Source of the DNA: Bacteroidota bacterium
GTDB lineage: Bacteria > Bacteroidota > Bacteroidia > Sphingobacteriales > Sphingobacteriaceae
Assembly: GCA_026224775.1 (NCBI GenBank)
Contig: JAMFRP010000033.1
Span: forward strand, 55,789-119,788
Direction of reading: 5' to 3'
Length of the DNA: 64,000 bases
Part shown: positions 19,994-30,134 of the stretch, piece after piece
Layout: the number at the start of each line of letters is the position of its first letter
Position numbering within the stretch: position 1 is the stretch's first letter
The notes under the pieces: generated by a model
What the model saw: the letters and a program-made list of their open reading frames with translations, nothing else
What the model was told of the DNA's origin: nothing
Databases searched by the model: none
Program-made: the position numbers and the translations under genes

Positions 19994-21514
19994 TTATTTA
20001 ACCACTAAAGTCCCTTGTAATTTGTTATAACCTGTTGTTGTTTCCCAGGTGTTATTGTTTGCTAATTGTATACTGAAATTTGGATTTGTATTTAACGTAG
20101 TTGCATTATCAGGCATGTTTAACAATACATCATAATTACCTGCTGTAATACCTGATGGCATAGTTAATGTTTGTTGCAGGTTGATAGTACCTGTATACCA
20201 TTTGCGGATATCGGCATTGAATGTCGCCACGAATACCTTGCCTGATGTTTGATTACGCAGAACCAATTGTACCGGCCTTGGGTTATAAGGCGAAGCATAG
20301 CCAATATTATCAATAGTTAAGTTAACGCTGATGTTTCCGGTAGGGCTTGCCGATGTTGGCAGCTCGGCTTTGCGTAATACAAAACGATAACCTAGTTTTT
20401 GTTTGATACTGTCCATACAACCGCCGGACACCCAGTTGTTATTTAGATCAAGATCATAAACCGCATTCAAGAAACTGTAATGGAATTTTTCAAATTCCGA
20501 TTTGGCGATACCTGTAGGTTCGCACTCATTTTGCGGGGTGTACGCGTTGCTACAAGTTTCTCCTCCAACAGCGGTGTATTTGGTATCATACGATTCATAA
20601 TTTCTTAAAGCAGTTGTTGCATCCGCTTCAGGGCTTGATGAGTTACCATAGTCGAAATAAGTCCCTTCATCATTTGTGCTTGATAGAAAGCAATCGTTAT
20701 GAAAGCCTATACGCGCTTTATCTGTTTCGGTAAAAGCTTCAGCATCCGTCATGGCCGGGGAGTTTACACTTGCCTGGATACCGTAAACATATCTTTCTTT
20801 TAGCTGCGGTATACGCACCTGTATCATTCTATCGGCAGGTACCGCAACCAACATCGCCTTTAATACATCAATACGGTCCTGCCAGTTTTGATCCAGTAAT
20901 TTACCTTGTGTAGAGGCATCACCGAAATAATCAGTGTAATAGTTTTCTCCCCATATTCCGATAAAACCTAATTGCATACATGCAATAACATCTTCATTTT
21001 TCTGAAAATAAGGAGTTAACTGGCTAATATGATTCAAAATAACCGCCTTTGACGCATCTCCATAAGGAGGGCAAATAGACAAAGCAGGACAAGTTCCCGT
21101 GTGTGTAGTGCTTGTATATATAAATCTTGGAATCAATTTAATACCTGCTGCTCTGGCAGTCACGCAATCCGCATCAAGCTTCGACAAAAAATCAGCTGAT
21201 ATAGGGGAGCTTATAAAACTGTCTAAAACATATTCAACAAAAACTAAACTACTGGCTACGGTATATGTAGCACCGGGAATGCTTTGAGTAGTCCTGTAAG
21301 CTTTTAGTGTGGCTAAGTCCAGTGGGGTATAGTTGCTTGCATATATTTCATCGAATTGAAAAAATCCTCTTTCAGGATTTACAATATCCTGGGTACTCTC
21401 GGTATACGTGGCGGTTGTTGCTGTGTCAGCCGGTGGATTTTTAATAGCCAGTTCCTTTTTGCTGCACGACATTATGAATAATGCAGACGTGAGTAACAGT
21501 ATTAATGCTTTCAT
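19994..21514 (-). CDS. DUF4832/DUF4874-like lipoprotein
   Basis: Lipobox 'LFIMSCSKK'; 'NPERGFFQF', 'LGFIGIWGENYYTDYFGD', 'RIPQLKERYVYG', 'RIGFHNDCFLSSTNDEGTY' are characteristic. Confidence 0.75.
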   Translation of the reverse strand: MKALILLLTSALFIMSCSKKELAIKNPPADTATTATYTESTQDIVNPERGFFQFDEIYASNYTPLDLATLKAYRTTQSIPGATYTVASSLVFVEYVLDSFISSPISADFLSKLDADCVTARAAGIKLIPRFIYTSTTHTGTCPALSICPPYGDASKAVILNHISQLTPYFQKNEDVIACMQLGFIGIWGENYYTDYFGDASTQGKLLDQNWQDRIDVLKAMLVAVPADRMIQVRIPQLKERYVYGIQASVNSPAMTDAEAFTETDKARIGFHNDCFLSSTNDEGTYFDYGNSSSPEADATTALRNYESYDTKYTAVGGETCSNAYTPQNECEPTGIAKSEFEKFHYSFLNAVYDLDLNNNWVSGGCMDSIKQKLGYRFVLRKAELPTSASPTGNISVNLTIDNIGYASPYNPRPVQLVLRNQTSGKVFVATFNADIRKWYTGTINLQQTLTMPSGITAGNYDVLLNMPDNATTLNTNPNFSIQLANNNTWETTTGYNKLQGTLVVK

Positions 21515-21540
21515 GATTGTTTAATTAGTATTAATTAACA

Positions 21541-23151
21541 TTATAGTTTCTTAAAAACAGGCACATCGCCCAGTCCTACCTCAACAATCTTTACTGATGG
21601 CCCCTTGAATATTTTTCCATCTTCACTTTGCCATTTACCTTTCGGGAACATTATTTTTCGATGATCGGCCTTTTCTAAAACAGGCGCCACCATAATCATT
21701 TTACCCAGCATAAACTGATCTTTAACCGTATCTAACCCTTGTCCCGGGAACTCATATTCCATATTCCGCACTACAGGCTCGCCGGTTACGGCTGACTGTT
21801 TAACTGTTTGCATGATATAAGCGGTGTATTTCGAACGAAGCGCAACAGCTTTTTTTACCGCCGCCAAATGACTTGCATCCAGTATGCGCCATGGCGCGAC
21901 CGAAAACTGCATCATTGGCATCAAAGCACTACATTGAGCTGATCTTACCACCAAATCCTGATCGAAATGGTTTAGGCCTATAAATGAGCCATACTCTCCC
22001 CCGCCAATCATATCAGGGCAGGTAAACTGGTAACCTAATAAGCCAGAGGCTGTAATATTGGGTATCAGTTTTTGCAGATCATTCCAGTTATGCTTTTTAT
22101 CACGTAATCTCTCGGCAAGAGGTTGGCCACCCCGCTTCCACATGGCGCGGTATTCATTTAACGGGTATGATAAACCAATGCTTCCCCATAATTCTGATTG
22201 TTGATTAGGTGTAGCAGGTTTAAAAGAGATCACGTTCGATGGATAAAACTCCATGTCCCCGGCATCAAACTTAAATCCATCAAGGCCGTAAGTATCCACC
22301 ATGTACTGTAACTGTGCTTTATACCATTGTACCGCATCTGGATTAGTAAAATCAAGTTCCGCACTGTAGCCATTCCACCAGCTGATTATTGCTGGTTTAG
22401 ATGCTTTATCCCATGTTAAGGCTTTGTCGCCCTGGTCATCCAGCAGAAGCAGTTTTTTTGCTTCGAGATCTCTTGATATTTCACTATCTGATGAAATGAA
22501 CGGACAAACCCATACCATTACTTTAAAGCCCAATTGGTGTAGCTCAGCAATCATTTGCTTTGCATCAGTAAACCGATCTTTTCTAAAGCTGAACTTTCCA
22601 TAAAAATCCATCCAGTTATCATCAATCATCAATACTCCCGGAGGAAATCCGTTATCTATAATTTGATGAGCATATTTTAAAATATCTGTTTGGTTTTGAT
22701 TATAAACCAACTCAATCCATGTGTTGTATTGCGGGCGGGCGAACAACAGACTATCAGGCATCTGACCGCTTGCCGCGAATTTGCTTTTACTTGCAGCTTT
22801 AAATGCATCGGATAAAGTGTTGCCTGCTTTTACAACTGAAACACTATCTAATGCTTTATCAATAATTAACTGGTTGCCTTGGATTGTAAATTCAAAAGGC
22901 TGATCACTCCATATATAGCGGCCTTTGGTTGATAATAACAATGGTGCAGACTGATTGTCTTTATTATCACCATACAAATTAAAACTATAACCATTTTGAA
23001 AAGGCATTACATGGCCATCATCAACAGTGCCGCCAAACCACTTCTCTCCGGCTTCAATAGTTATATTTCTTTTAGCAGATTGATTTGTTTGGGCAGTAGA
23101 TACCCCGCATACCCATATTAAAAGGCAGGTTACAATTGTTAGCTTATTCAT
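21541..23151 (-). CDS. Secreted glycoside hydrolase family 31
   Basis: 'VLMIDDNWMDFYGKFSFRKDRFTDAKQMIAELHQLGFKVMVWVCPFIS', 'YGLDGFKFDAGD' nucleophile region. Confidence 0.85.
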   Translation of the reverse strand: MNKLTIVTCLLIWVCGVSTAQTNQSAKRNITIEAGEKWFGGTVDDGHVMPFQNGYSFNLYGDNKDNQSAPLLLSTKGRYIWSDQPFEFTIQGNQLIIDKALDSVSVVKAGNTLSDAFKAASKSKFAASGQMPDSLLFARPQYNTWIELVYNQNQTDILKYAHQIIDNGFPPGVLMIDDNWMDFYGKFSFRKDRFTDAKQMIAELHQLGFKVMVWVCPFISSDSEISRDLEAKKLLLLDDQGDKALTWDKASKPAIISWWNGYSAELDFTNPDAVQWYKAQLQYMVDTYGLDGFKFDAGDMEFYPSNVISFKPATPNQQSELWGSIGLSYPLNEYRAMWKRGGQPLAERLRDKKHNWNDLQKLIPNITASGLLGYQFTCPDMIGGGEYGSFIGLNHFDQDLVVRSAQCSALMPMMQFSVAPWRILDASHLAAVKKAVALRSKYTAYIMQTVKQSAVTGEPVVRNMEYEFPGQGLDTVKDQFMLGKMIMVAPVLEKADHRKIMFPKGKWQSEDGKIFKGPSVKIVEVGLGDVPVFKKL

Positions 23152-23159
23152 TTGTTGGT

Positions 23160-24272
23160 TTATATTTTGATAAACACTTTATGCTTACTCAGGAAATAAC
23201 ACAGGTACCACTCAGCAAATAAGGTAACTAGTGCAGAAATTACAGCTATAATATTTAAAGGCATACCGGTAAATCCCATAAATCCTTTTACAAAAATGCC
23301 TATGGCGCCATTGAACCATTGCGCGCCAACGGTTTCAAAAAACAGGTAAATAAATATGGAATTCATGCCCACTACCACACAAACCCAGGCATATTTATTT
23401 ACTTGTTTAATATCAACCAGCCAGTATAAGAAGGCCATAATGATCAATACCCATCCACCTGATGCTAAAGTGAAAGAACTGGTGCTTATCCGTTTGATAA
23501 TAGGGACAATATTTGTAACATCAAGCCCGAAACCCAATACCAACCCAACCAAACCGGCTATTAGCAGGTAAAGTATTTTTTTATTGGATGATTCTTTTGA
23601 GATCAATAATTTACCCGCCAGAACACCCCAAATGGTATGTGCGGCTGTAGGTATTATATTTATCGCTACCCAACCATCAGTATTTATTTTACCCATTAGC
23701 ACCGTATCCATATAAGCCCCGAAATTGTGAAACTCTACATAAGGTTGATTAAAGCCCGGCATTAATATGTTGCGGTACAATACATCTGTAATGATTAATA
23801 ACGCGACAGAAAAAGCGATCTGGAACCAAAATGACCTGTTAATAATCAGATAAGCAATAAGCGTTGTAAAGGCCAGTTGTGTTAACACATTCCAAAGCTC
23901 GAACACTAATTTACCGGCATAAATACAGTGAAGACCTGTACCCAATATAAATAGTTTTAATGATCGGATGGCTATGTGCTTAAAGTTTTGCTGCCATGTT
24001 ATCCCCTTTTGCAATTTTGAGTGGTAAGAGATATACATTGCCGCCCCGGCCATTAGCATGAAGGCAGGCTGCACGCAATCCCAAAAGTGCAGGCCATGCC
24101 ACGGATCATGAAAAAACTGATTAATAAAACCGTCGGCTACACCTCCTAAATGCAGGGCCTGCAAATTTACATACACCAAACAGCTTTCGCCGGCTAGCAG
24201 AATCATTATAAGGCCTCGCATTACATCTAAGGAGATGAGCCTGTTTGACGATTTTGGAATGATGCTTTCCAT
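23160..24272 (-). CDS. DUF5009/HGSNAT-like (heparan-alpha-glucosaminide N-acetyltransferase-like, NagX-type) membrane protein
   Basis: 'NRLISLDVMRGLIMILLAGES', 'HDPWHGLHFWDCVQPAFMLMAGAAMYIS' with many TM helices. Confidence 0.8.
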   Translation of the reverse strand: MESIIPKSSNRLISLDVMRGLIMILLAGESCLVYVNLQALHLGGVADGFINQFFHDPWHGLHFWDCVQPAFMLMAGAAMYISYHSKLQKGITWQQNFKHIAIRSLKLFILGTGLHCIYAGKLVFELWNVLTQLAFTTLIAYLIINRSFWFQIAFSVALLIITDVLYRNILMPGFNQPYVEFHNFGAYMDTVLMGKINTDGWVAINIIPTAAHTIWGVLAGKLLISKESSNKKILYLLIAGLVGLVLGFGLDVTNIVPIIKRISTSSFTLASGGWVLIIMAFLYWLVDIKQVNKYAWVCVVVGMNSIFIYLFFETVGAQWFNGAIGIFVKGFMGFTGMPLNIIAVISALVTLFAEWYLCYFLSKHKVFIKI

Positions 24273-24306
24273 TTAAACTAATTATTAACTATAGCTGATA
24301 TTAATA

Positions 24307-25182
24307 TTATTGGCTGATATCAAGTGTAATAGGTGCCGAGCCATTACCTGGCATCCAACCGATATTGTTATAAGCATCATCACTTACTATAATAGCTATT
24401 TTCATTCCGCCACCAGTTAAACCACCTATTTTACTGCGTGATAAGGCCATCTCGAAAGTAGTAACCCCGTTTACTTCCTGTACTGTGCCCAGTGTGTAAA
24501 ACCCTGCGATACTTAAAGCATTGAATGAAAAAGAATTCTGAGCGCCAGTGTGCTGATATTGAACAAGCGGAGTTCCCGTATTATCAAGCACCTGACCTTC
24601 AAGCAAATAATCATAACCACCACCGGGTATTGCCCCTGTACTTAAACCTGTTGAAGCATCATTATCGGTATCCAGGTAAAAGTCGAATATATTTGCATCA
24701 GCAACGTGTACGGCCAATTTCATATAGATGTAGATATTCTGACTATCGTAATCAAATTTAGCTTCCTGCACTACGCCCCCAAGCGCGGCTGTAGGCGGTA
24801 TTACTATATTTGAAATTGTATCCCAGTCCGCCAATGTATTGTCATTCAACAATATTGGCGAACTTTTAGATACGTGAATAATTGTTGAACCATTTATCAC
24901 ATTTCCGTTGTTTAATGTTGCATATAAGGTAACTACGTGTTTACCTTTTGCTTTATAGGTGTGCACAGGGTTGGTTTCGGTTGAACTGGTGGTGTCACCA
25001 AAATCCCACCTGAATGATTTGGCATCAGTTGTGGTATTTTTAAATGTAACCGTATAACTTTTTACCGAATCAGTAAAAACCACATCTTTCACCGGCAGTT
25101 CAGGGTTCTTTTTACAGGCCTGGAATCCTATCGCAAGGCTTCCTAATAAAAGGCAGCCTAATATATATTTGAATTTTTTCAT
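24307..25182 (-). CDS. PKD-domain surface lipoprotein of the PUL (probable start at MKKFKYILG; the supplied ORF extends to 25203)
   Basis: Signal/lipobox 'AIGFQACKKN'; PKD signature 'FRWDFGDTTSSTETNPVHTYKAKGKHVVTL'. Confidence 0.8.
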   Translation of the reverse strand: MKKFKYILGCLLLGSLAIGFQACKKNPELPVKDVVFTDSVKSYTVTFKNTTTDAKSFRWDFGDTTSSTETNPVHTYKAKGKHVVTLYATLNNGNVINGSTIIHVSKSSPILLNDNTLADWDTISNIVIPPTAALGGVVQEAKFDYDSQNIYIYMKLAVHVADANIFDFYLDTDNDASTGLSTGAIPGGGYDYLLEGQVLDNTGTPLVQYQHTGAQNSFSFNALSIAGFYTLGTVQEVNGVTTFEMALSRSKIGGLTGGGMKIAIIVSDDAYNNIGWMPGNGSAPITLDISQ

Positions 25183-25222
25183 ATCATTTTTATTAAAAAA
25201 CAATTAAATATTTTACTAATAA

Positions 25223-26746
25223 CTATGGATTTTGAGTTGCTGCTGTATTAGACAGTATCTCGGCCTCCGGTATGTAATAAATGATCTTGGTACTGGTATA
25301 AGGGATGATCATATTAGGATAATTAGCAGGAGGAACACTTAGGTTAATAGCACTCGCTTGTAAACCTTGCAAATGATAACCCCAATAAGTTTTATTCATA
25401 CTTTGCTTGTTGCGATATACTGTAAAAGTACGATCGGCCTCAAATGCTAATTCTAATCTTCTTTCCTGTAATACCGCACCTAATACAGTTTGGCCGGTTG
25501 GTACGGTGCCATTATAAAGTGCTCCGGATAAACCTCTGTTCGACCGGATGAAATCCACATCATTAAGTGCTGGGGATGTTTGGCCCAGATTTGCTTCAGC
25601 CTCTGCCCTGTTCAAATACATTTCTGAAAGGCGGAACATAATTGGCGAGCTTAATGTAGGGCTACCTCCCTGACCGGAGAACTTAGTTACATAATAAATT
25701 GGGATACCATTTTTATATTGCTGTGCACCTGTTGAATCAACATCATCATCAATATATGAGGTACGTACATCTGATGGGTTTTGAGCATACAAATCGCGTA
25801 GTGGCTGTGAAGCATACTCCTCACCCCAGCCAGAGTTACCATTAGAATAGTATTGAGAAGCAATAGAACCTAATTTACCATAATCATCTAACACATCAAA
25901 TGCTATGCAGAATATAGTTTCTTTATCCGTTTGCGCATTTGCAAAAAGTGTTTTATAATCTGAAGCAGTTGCTTCGGTAAACTTACCTGAATTGATTACA
26001 GCATTACTATAGGTGATAGTGCTTTGATAATCACCTTCGTAAAGAGAAACACGTGATAATAAAGCTTCAGCCGCTTCTTTTGTTGCAAAGGTAACCCCCC
26101 TTGATGCACCGTCAGTCATTAAAGTAGATGATTTGATAGCATCGGCAATTACTTGCGCATATACATCTTTAACTGACGAACGTGCTTTTATGGCAGGATC
26201 AGTAGTTGAGGTCCTCAAAACAATGCCTGGAGCAGCCGGATTAATGGTATATGGCTCTGCAAAAAAGCGGGCTAAATTAAAATGACAGAACGCACGTAAA
26301 AAGTAGCACTCGCCGATTAGTTGCTGTTGAGCAGCACTTGGGTTGCTTATTTTTGATCCTGCTTCAATAACTGTATTCGCGTCACTGATAATTTTGTAGG
26401 ATATGTACCAGAAATAACTGGCATTTTCCTGAGTTGGTGTAAAGCCCAAAGAGAATGTCAGAAAAAATGGATCGGTTGTTACTTGTCCGCATACCACATC
26501 ATCCGAAGCAAAGTCAGACATCTGGAAATACTGGCGCAGGTACATATTGTTCAAATCGGTTGTGCCTTCAAATACCTCGTGGTCTTTGAACAAGGCATAG
26601 GCACCATTTACCGCGTTTAATAAACCATCGGAGGTTGTAGCCAATGATGCTGTTGTTACCGCATTAGTAGGGTTATCTTCAAGCTTACAGCCTGAGTATA
26701 TAAGCATTGAAAATGCTGTTATAAGTAATAATTTATTTTTCATCAC
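25223..26746 (-). CDS. SusD/RagB family nutrient-binding lipoprotein
   Basis: Lipobox 'LIYSGCKLED'; 'IGECYFLRAFCHFNLARFFAEPY', 'RLSEMYLNRAEAEANLG', 'VLQERRLELAFE'. Confidence 0.95.
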   Translation of the reverse strand: MMKNKLLLITAFSMLIYSGCKLEDNPTNAVTTASLATTSDGLLNAVNGAYALFKDHEVFEGTTDLNNMYLRQYFQMSDFASDDVVCGQVTTDPFFLTFSLGFTPTQENASYFWYISYKIISDANTVIEAGSKISNPSAAQQQLIGECYFLRAFCHFNLARFFAEPYTINPAAPGIVLRTSTTDPAIKARSSVKDVYAQVIADAIKSSTLMTDGASRGVTFATKEAAEALLSRVSLYEGDYQSTITYSNAVINSGKFTEATASDYKTLFANAQTDKETIFCIAFDVLDDYGKLGSIASQYYSNGNSGWGEEYASQPLRDLYAQNPSDVRTSYIDDDVDSTGAQQYKNGIPIYYVTKFSGQGGSPTLSSPIMFRLSEMYLNRAEAEANLGQTSPALNDVDFIRSNRGLSGALYNGTVPTGQTVLGAVLQERRLELAFEADRTFTVYRNKQSMNKTYWGYHLQGLQASAINLSVPPANYPNMIIPYTSTKIIYYIPEAEILSNTAATQNP

Positions 26747-26754
26747 CTGATCTT

Positions 26755-29700
26755 TTAAAATTTAATATCAATGTTTAGTAAAAACTGGCGGTTATCCGGA
26801 TACTTGAAATCGGCAACACCTGGCGTAACAAAATTACCCGGGGTTATAGTTGTTGCAGGATCCTGGCCCAGATAGCGGGTGAACGTATAAACATTATCGG
26901 CACTTAGTGATAGGTTGATATCGCTTAAGTTAAGTCTTTGAGCAAAAGCTTTTGGCAATGAGTAACCGAAAGCAACGTTCCTTAAGCTTAAATAGCTGCC
27001 ATTTTTAAGATACCTTGTTGATACCGAAGTTGAATTGGTATTATTTTCAGGGCTTGGCTCAGTGGCTATATCGCCAGGATGAGTCCATACGCTGCTACCT
27101 TTAGGCAAAACTATCTGGTTTAACAATGGCTCGCTGCCATCATTTTCAACTTCGGCAAGGTTAGCGTTATAAACCTTATTACCATACAGGAAGTAAGTAT
27201 TAATTCTCAGGAAGAATTTCTTGTACCTGAATTCGTTATTAAAACCTCCCTGGAATTTAGGCAATGCTGAACCTTGTTCCTGCAAAGTTGCAGAAGCATA
27301 ATTAGACGTTAAAGAAGTTGATGTTACTTTACCATTCGCATCTTTGTTTTGAACGAGCCATTGTGGTGCGCCAGTTTGCGGGTTTACACCCTCCCATGTA
27401 GGCATGTAAAACTCATACAAATTGCCACCTGTGCGGTATATTTGTGATACAGCATCTTCGCCGGTTGAAATAACTGTTGAAGGAAAATCCTGCAGTTTGT
27501 TATTGTTAAAGCTGATGTTAAAGTCTGTAGTCCACTGGAAATCTTTATTCTTAATATTTTGGCTGCTGATAGCAAACTCTAAACCATTGTTAAGTACCTG
27601 TCCGGTATTCTCCCACTTAGTTTCAAACCCAACTGATAATGGTTGAGCAACCTGTAACAGTAAGTTTTTAGTAACGTTGTGGTAAGCATCAACAGTGATG
27701 TTAATACGGTGAAATAAACCAATATCAAAACCTGCATCTAACTGGTGTTTACTTTCCCATGTTAAGTTAGGGCTTTCTAATTGTAGTGGTGTTGCACCTA
27801 CAGCTGAATTATATTGGCTGGTAAGTGAATACAAACCCAAATACCTTGATGCACCAATATCCTGCGTACCTGTTATACCATAGCTTAAACGTAGTTTTAA
27901 ATTATCAACTGTGTGGCTGTCCTTTAAAAAGTCTTCGTTGCTTACTAACCAGCCAGCTGATATGGAAGGGAACGTGCCATATTTATTACCGGGAGCGAAT
28001 GCTGATGAACCATCAACCCTGTATGAACCACTTAAGAAGTAACGGTCTTCATAGCTATAGTTCACTTGTGATAAATAGGATAAAATTGACGGACTGTCGG
28101 GTGAACCATTTACGGCCTGGCTGTTTGCAACAACATCTAAAGATGAAAGACCGATCGGTAAACCTTTACCTGAGGCGCCAACAGTGTTAGTTTGGCTGCC
28201 TTCAAACTCTACCCCTGCTAAACCATTAATAGCACTTTTACCGAATTTGAAATCAAATTTCAATAAGTTGGTTGATATACCACCATAATCGTAAGTGCTT
28301 TGATCGTTTAGATAACCGGTACCATGATATACGCCTTCAACTTCCGGGCTATAAAATGTAGAACTATAATAGTAAGAAGCTGAGCCACGATTAGTTGTAC
28401 TAAATGACAACCAAGGTGTTATAGGTAAGTTTAAAGCGAGATCATAATTAATATCGAAACTTTTGAACGGATGATCTGAATTATCTATGGTATTAATTGG
28501 GTTTGTTTTATCCCTCGACCACCATGTGAATTTAGAATTACCATCAACATAAATGGCGTTATGATTAGCATCATAAGGATTATCCCAAGGCAAGTTTAAA
28601 TAAGCGTAATAAATATCATTATAATCATAGCTCTTACCTTCGCTACCGCTAATATTAATATTATTAGTAAGAGTTATCTTGTCTGTAAAATGATAAGTAT
28701 TGTTAGACCTCAAGTTAACACGCTTATAGTCCGTATTCATAAAAGTTCCACCTTCGTCGTAAAAAGTAGCGCCGAAATAGTAATCGTTTTTAGCGGTTTT
28801 ACCCATTGCCGAAAAATAGTAATTCTCAACAGGGGCCGGTTTAAACATGGTAGTTAACCAATTGGTATTGGTATTTAATATAGAAGCCGGGCGTTCAGAT
28901 TGAAACTGCACCAAATCAATCACATAACTATTACCAGTTGCTCCCGGAATGTAATCGCGGAACAGTTGTTTCTGGTTTTGATACAGCTCGCTGCTGTTCA
29001 TCATAGTCATGGTACCAAAATCCGGGGTTCTGAAACCGGTTACGGCTTTAAACTCGTATTGAGTTTTATCGCCTTTAGCTTTCTTAGTAGTGATAATGAT
29101 TACGCCACCGTTAGCTTGTGAACCATAAATAGCAGTTGCGCCCGCATCCTTTAATACAGTAACACTTTCCACATCATTAGGGTCATAATCACCGCCAATG
29201 ATACCATCTACTACAATTAGGGGGGCTTGTGCAGCATTTACAGATGATACACCTCTCAGCCTGATCTCGGATACGCTACCCGGAGCACCTGAAGAGTTTA
29301 CTACCTGTAAACCTGATACCTTACCTTGCAGCATTTCTCCGATATCATCTGAAGTAACATCTTTCAGTTTTTCTGCTGATACCACGCTGATTGCGCTGGT
29401 TAAGTTACCTTTCTTTTGGGATGAATAACCGGTAACAACAACTTCTCCAAGTTGCTTGTTATCTTCTTCCATTACAACTGAAAGTTTGTTTTGATCGGCG
29501 GCAACCGGGATAACTTTGGTAATGTATCCAATTGAGTGAGCTTCAAGGATAACAGCACCCGGTGTCACATTAATTGAGAAAAAGCCATCAGGGCCCGACG
29601 CTACCGCGCCTTTAGTAGTGCCTTGTAATTGAATAACAACTCCTGGCATGGAGGAGCCATCTTTGGCTGTAACCTTTCCTTTTACTACCCTTTCCTGGGC

Positions 29701-29763
29701 ATAAAGGTTACAATAGCTAACTACTAATAAAAGAAAGAGTAAGAGTTTTTTCAAATTAAACAT
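26755..29763 (-). CDS. SusC/RagA family TonB-linked outer membrane protein
   Basis: Carboxypeptidase-D-like N-term 'VVKGKVTAKDGSSMPGVVIQLQGT', 'VVVTGYSSQKKGNLTSAIS', 'VTVLKDAGATAIYGSQANGGVIIITTKK'. Confidence 0.97.
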   Translation of the reverse strand: MFNLKKLLLFLLLVVSYCNLYAQERVVKGKVTAKDGSSMPGVVIQLQGTTKGAVASGPDGFFSINVTPGAVILEAHSIGYITKVIPVAADQNKLSVVMEEDNKQLGEVVVTGYSSQKKGNLTSAISVVSAEKLKDVTSDDIGEMLQGKVSGLQVVNSSGAPGSVSEIRLRGVSSVNAAQAPLIVVDGIIGGDYDPNDVESVTVLKDAGATAIYGSQANGGVIIITTKKAKGDKTQYEFKAVTGFRTPDFGTMTMMNSSELYQNQKQLFRDYIPGATGNSYVIDLVQFQSERPASILNTNTNWLTTMFKPAPVENYYFSAMGKTAKNDYYFGATFYDEGGTFMNTDYKRVNLRSNNTYHFTDKITLTNNINISGSEGKSYDYNDIYYAYLNLPWDNPYDANHNAIYVDGNSKFTWWSRDKTNPINTIDNSDHPFKSFDINYDLALNLPITPWLSFSTTNRGSASYYYSSTFYSPEVEGVYHGTGYLNDQSTYDYGGISTNLLKFDFKFGKSAINGLAGVEFEGSQTNTVGASGKGLPIGLSSLDVVANSQAVNGSPDSPSILSYLSQVNYSYEDRYFLSGSYRVDGSSAFAPGNKYGTFPSISAGWLVSNEDFLKDSHTVDNLKLRLSYGITGTQDIGASRYLGLYSLTSQYNSAVGATPLQLESPNLTWESKHQLDAGFDIGLFHRINITVDAYHNVTKNLLLQVAQPLSVGFETKWENTGQVLNNGLEFAISSQNIKNKDFQWTTDFNISFNNNKLQDFPSTVISTGEDAVSQIYRTGGNLYEFYMPTWEGVNPQTGAPQWLVQNKDANGKVTSTSLTSNYASATLQEQGSALPKFQGGFNNEFRYKKFFLRINTYFLYGNKVYNANLAEVENDGSEPLLNQIVLPKGSSVWTHPGDIATEPSPENNTNSTSVSTRYLKNGSYLSLRNVAFGYSLPKAFAQRLNLSDINLSLSADNVYTFTRYLGQDPATTITPGNFVTPGVADFKYPDNRQFLLNIDIKF

Positions 29764-29848
29764 AGTTGATTTGTTAATAGAACGTTAACGGATAGGGTCA
29801 TTTTAGTTTGGTTTTTTATTAGGTGGAAATAGATTAAATAGAAAAGTA

Positions 29849-29866
29849 GTGTGCTCGCATACGCAA
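29849..29866 (-). promoter_or_regulatory. Second operator-like motif in the presumed susC 5' UTR (TTGCGTATGCGAGCACAC on minus)
   Basis: 15/18 identical to the motif at 16875-16892. Confidence 0.45.
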
Positions 29867-29926
29867 AATTTAATTGTGTATAATATACAATATGTATTCA
29901 TTATTACACCTATTGTATCGTTAAAC

Positions 29927-29960
29927 CAAATATATGTAAATTAATTGCGTGTTCGCACAC
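29927..29960 (-). promoter_or_regulatory. Putative susC promoter: -7 box (TATATTTG on minus) plus operator-like motif TTGCGTGTTCGCACAC
   Basis: CAAATATA at 29927-29934; motif at 29945-29960; layout mirrors 16860-16892. Confidence 0.6.
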
Positions 29961-30134
29961 ATTAGATAAAAGTTTTTCATAAAAAAATAAACTTTTATGA
30001 TTTTAACAATAAACAGTGATTAATAAATCAAAAAACAACAAGTTAAATAACAATTATTTAACAAATTGGTAATGAATTAACAATCAACTAAGCGAAAAAG
30101 AATCAAATGGAGGTTTTGGTTGATTCTGCGCTGC

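Noticed and set aside
27825-28190. 121-aa plus-strand ORF
   Set aside because: Lies antisense inside SusC; composition inconsistent with a real protein.
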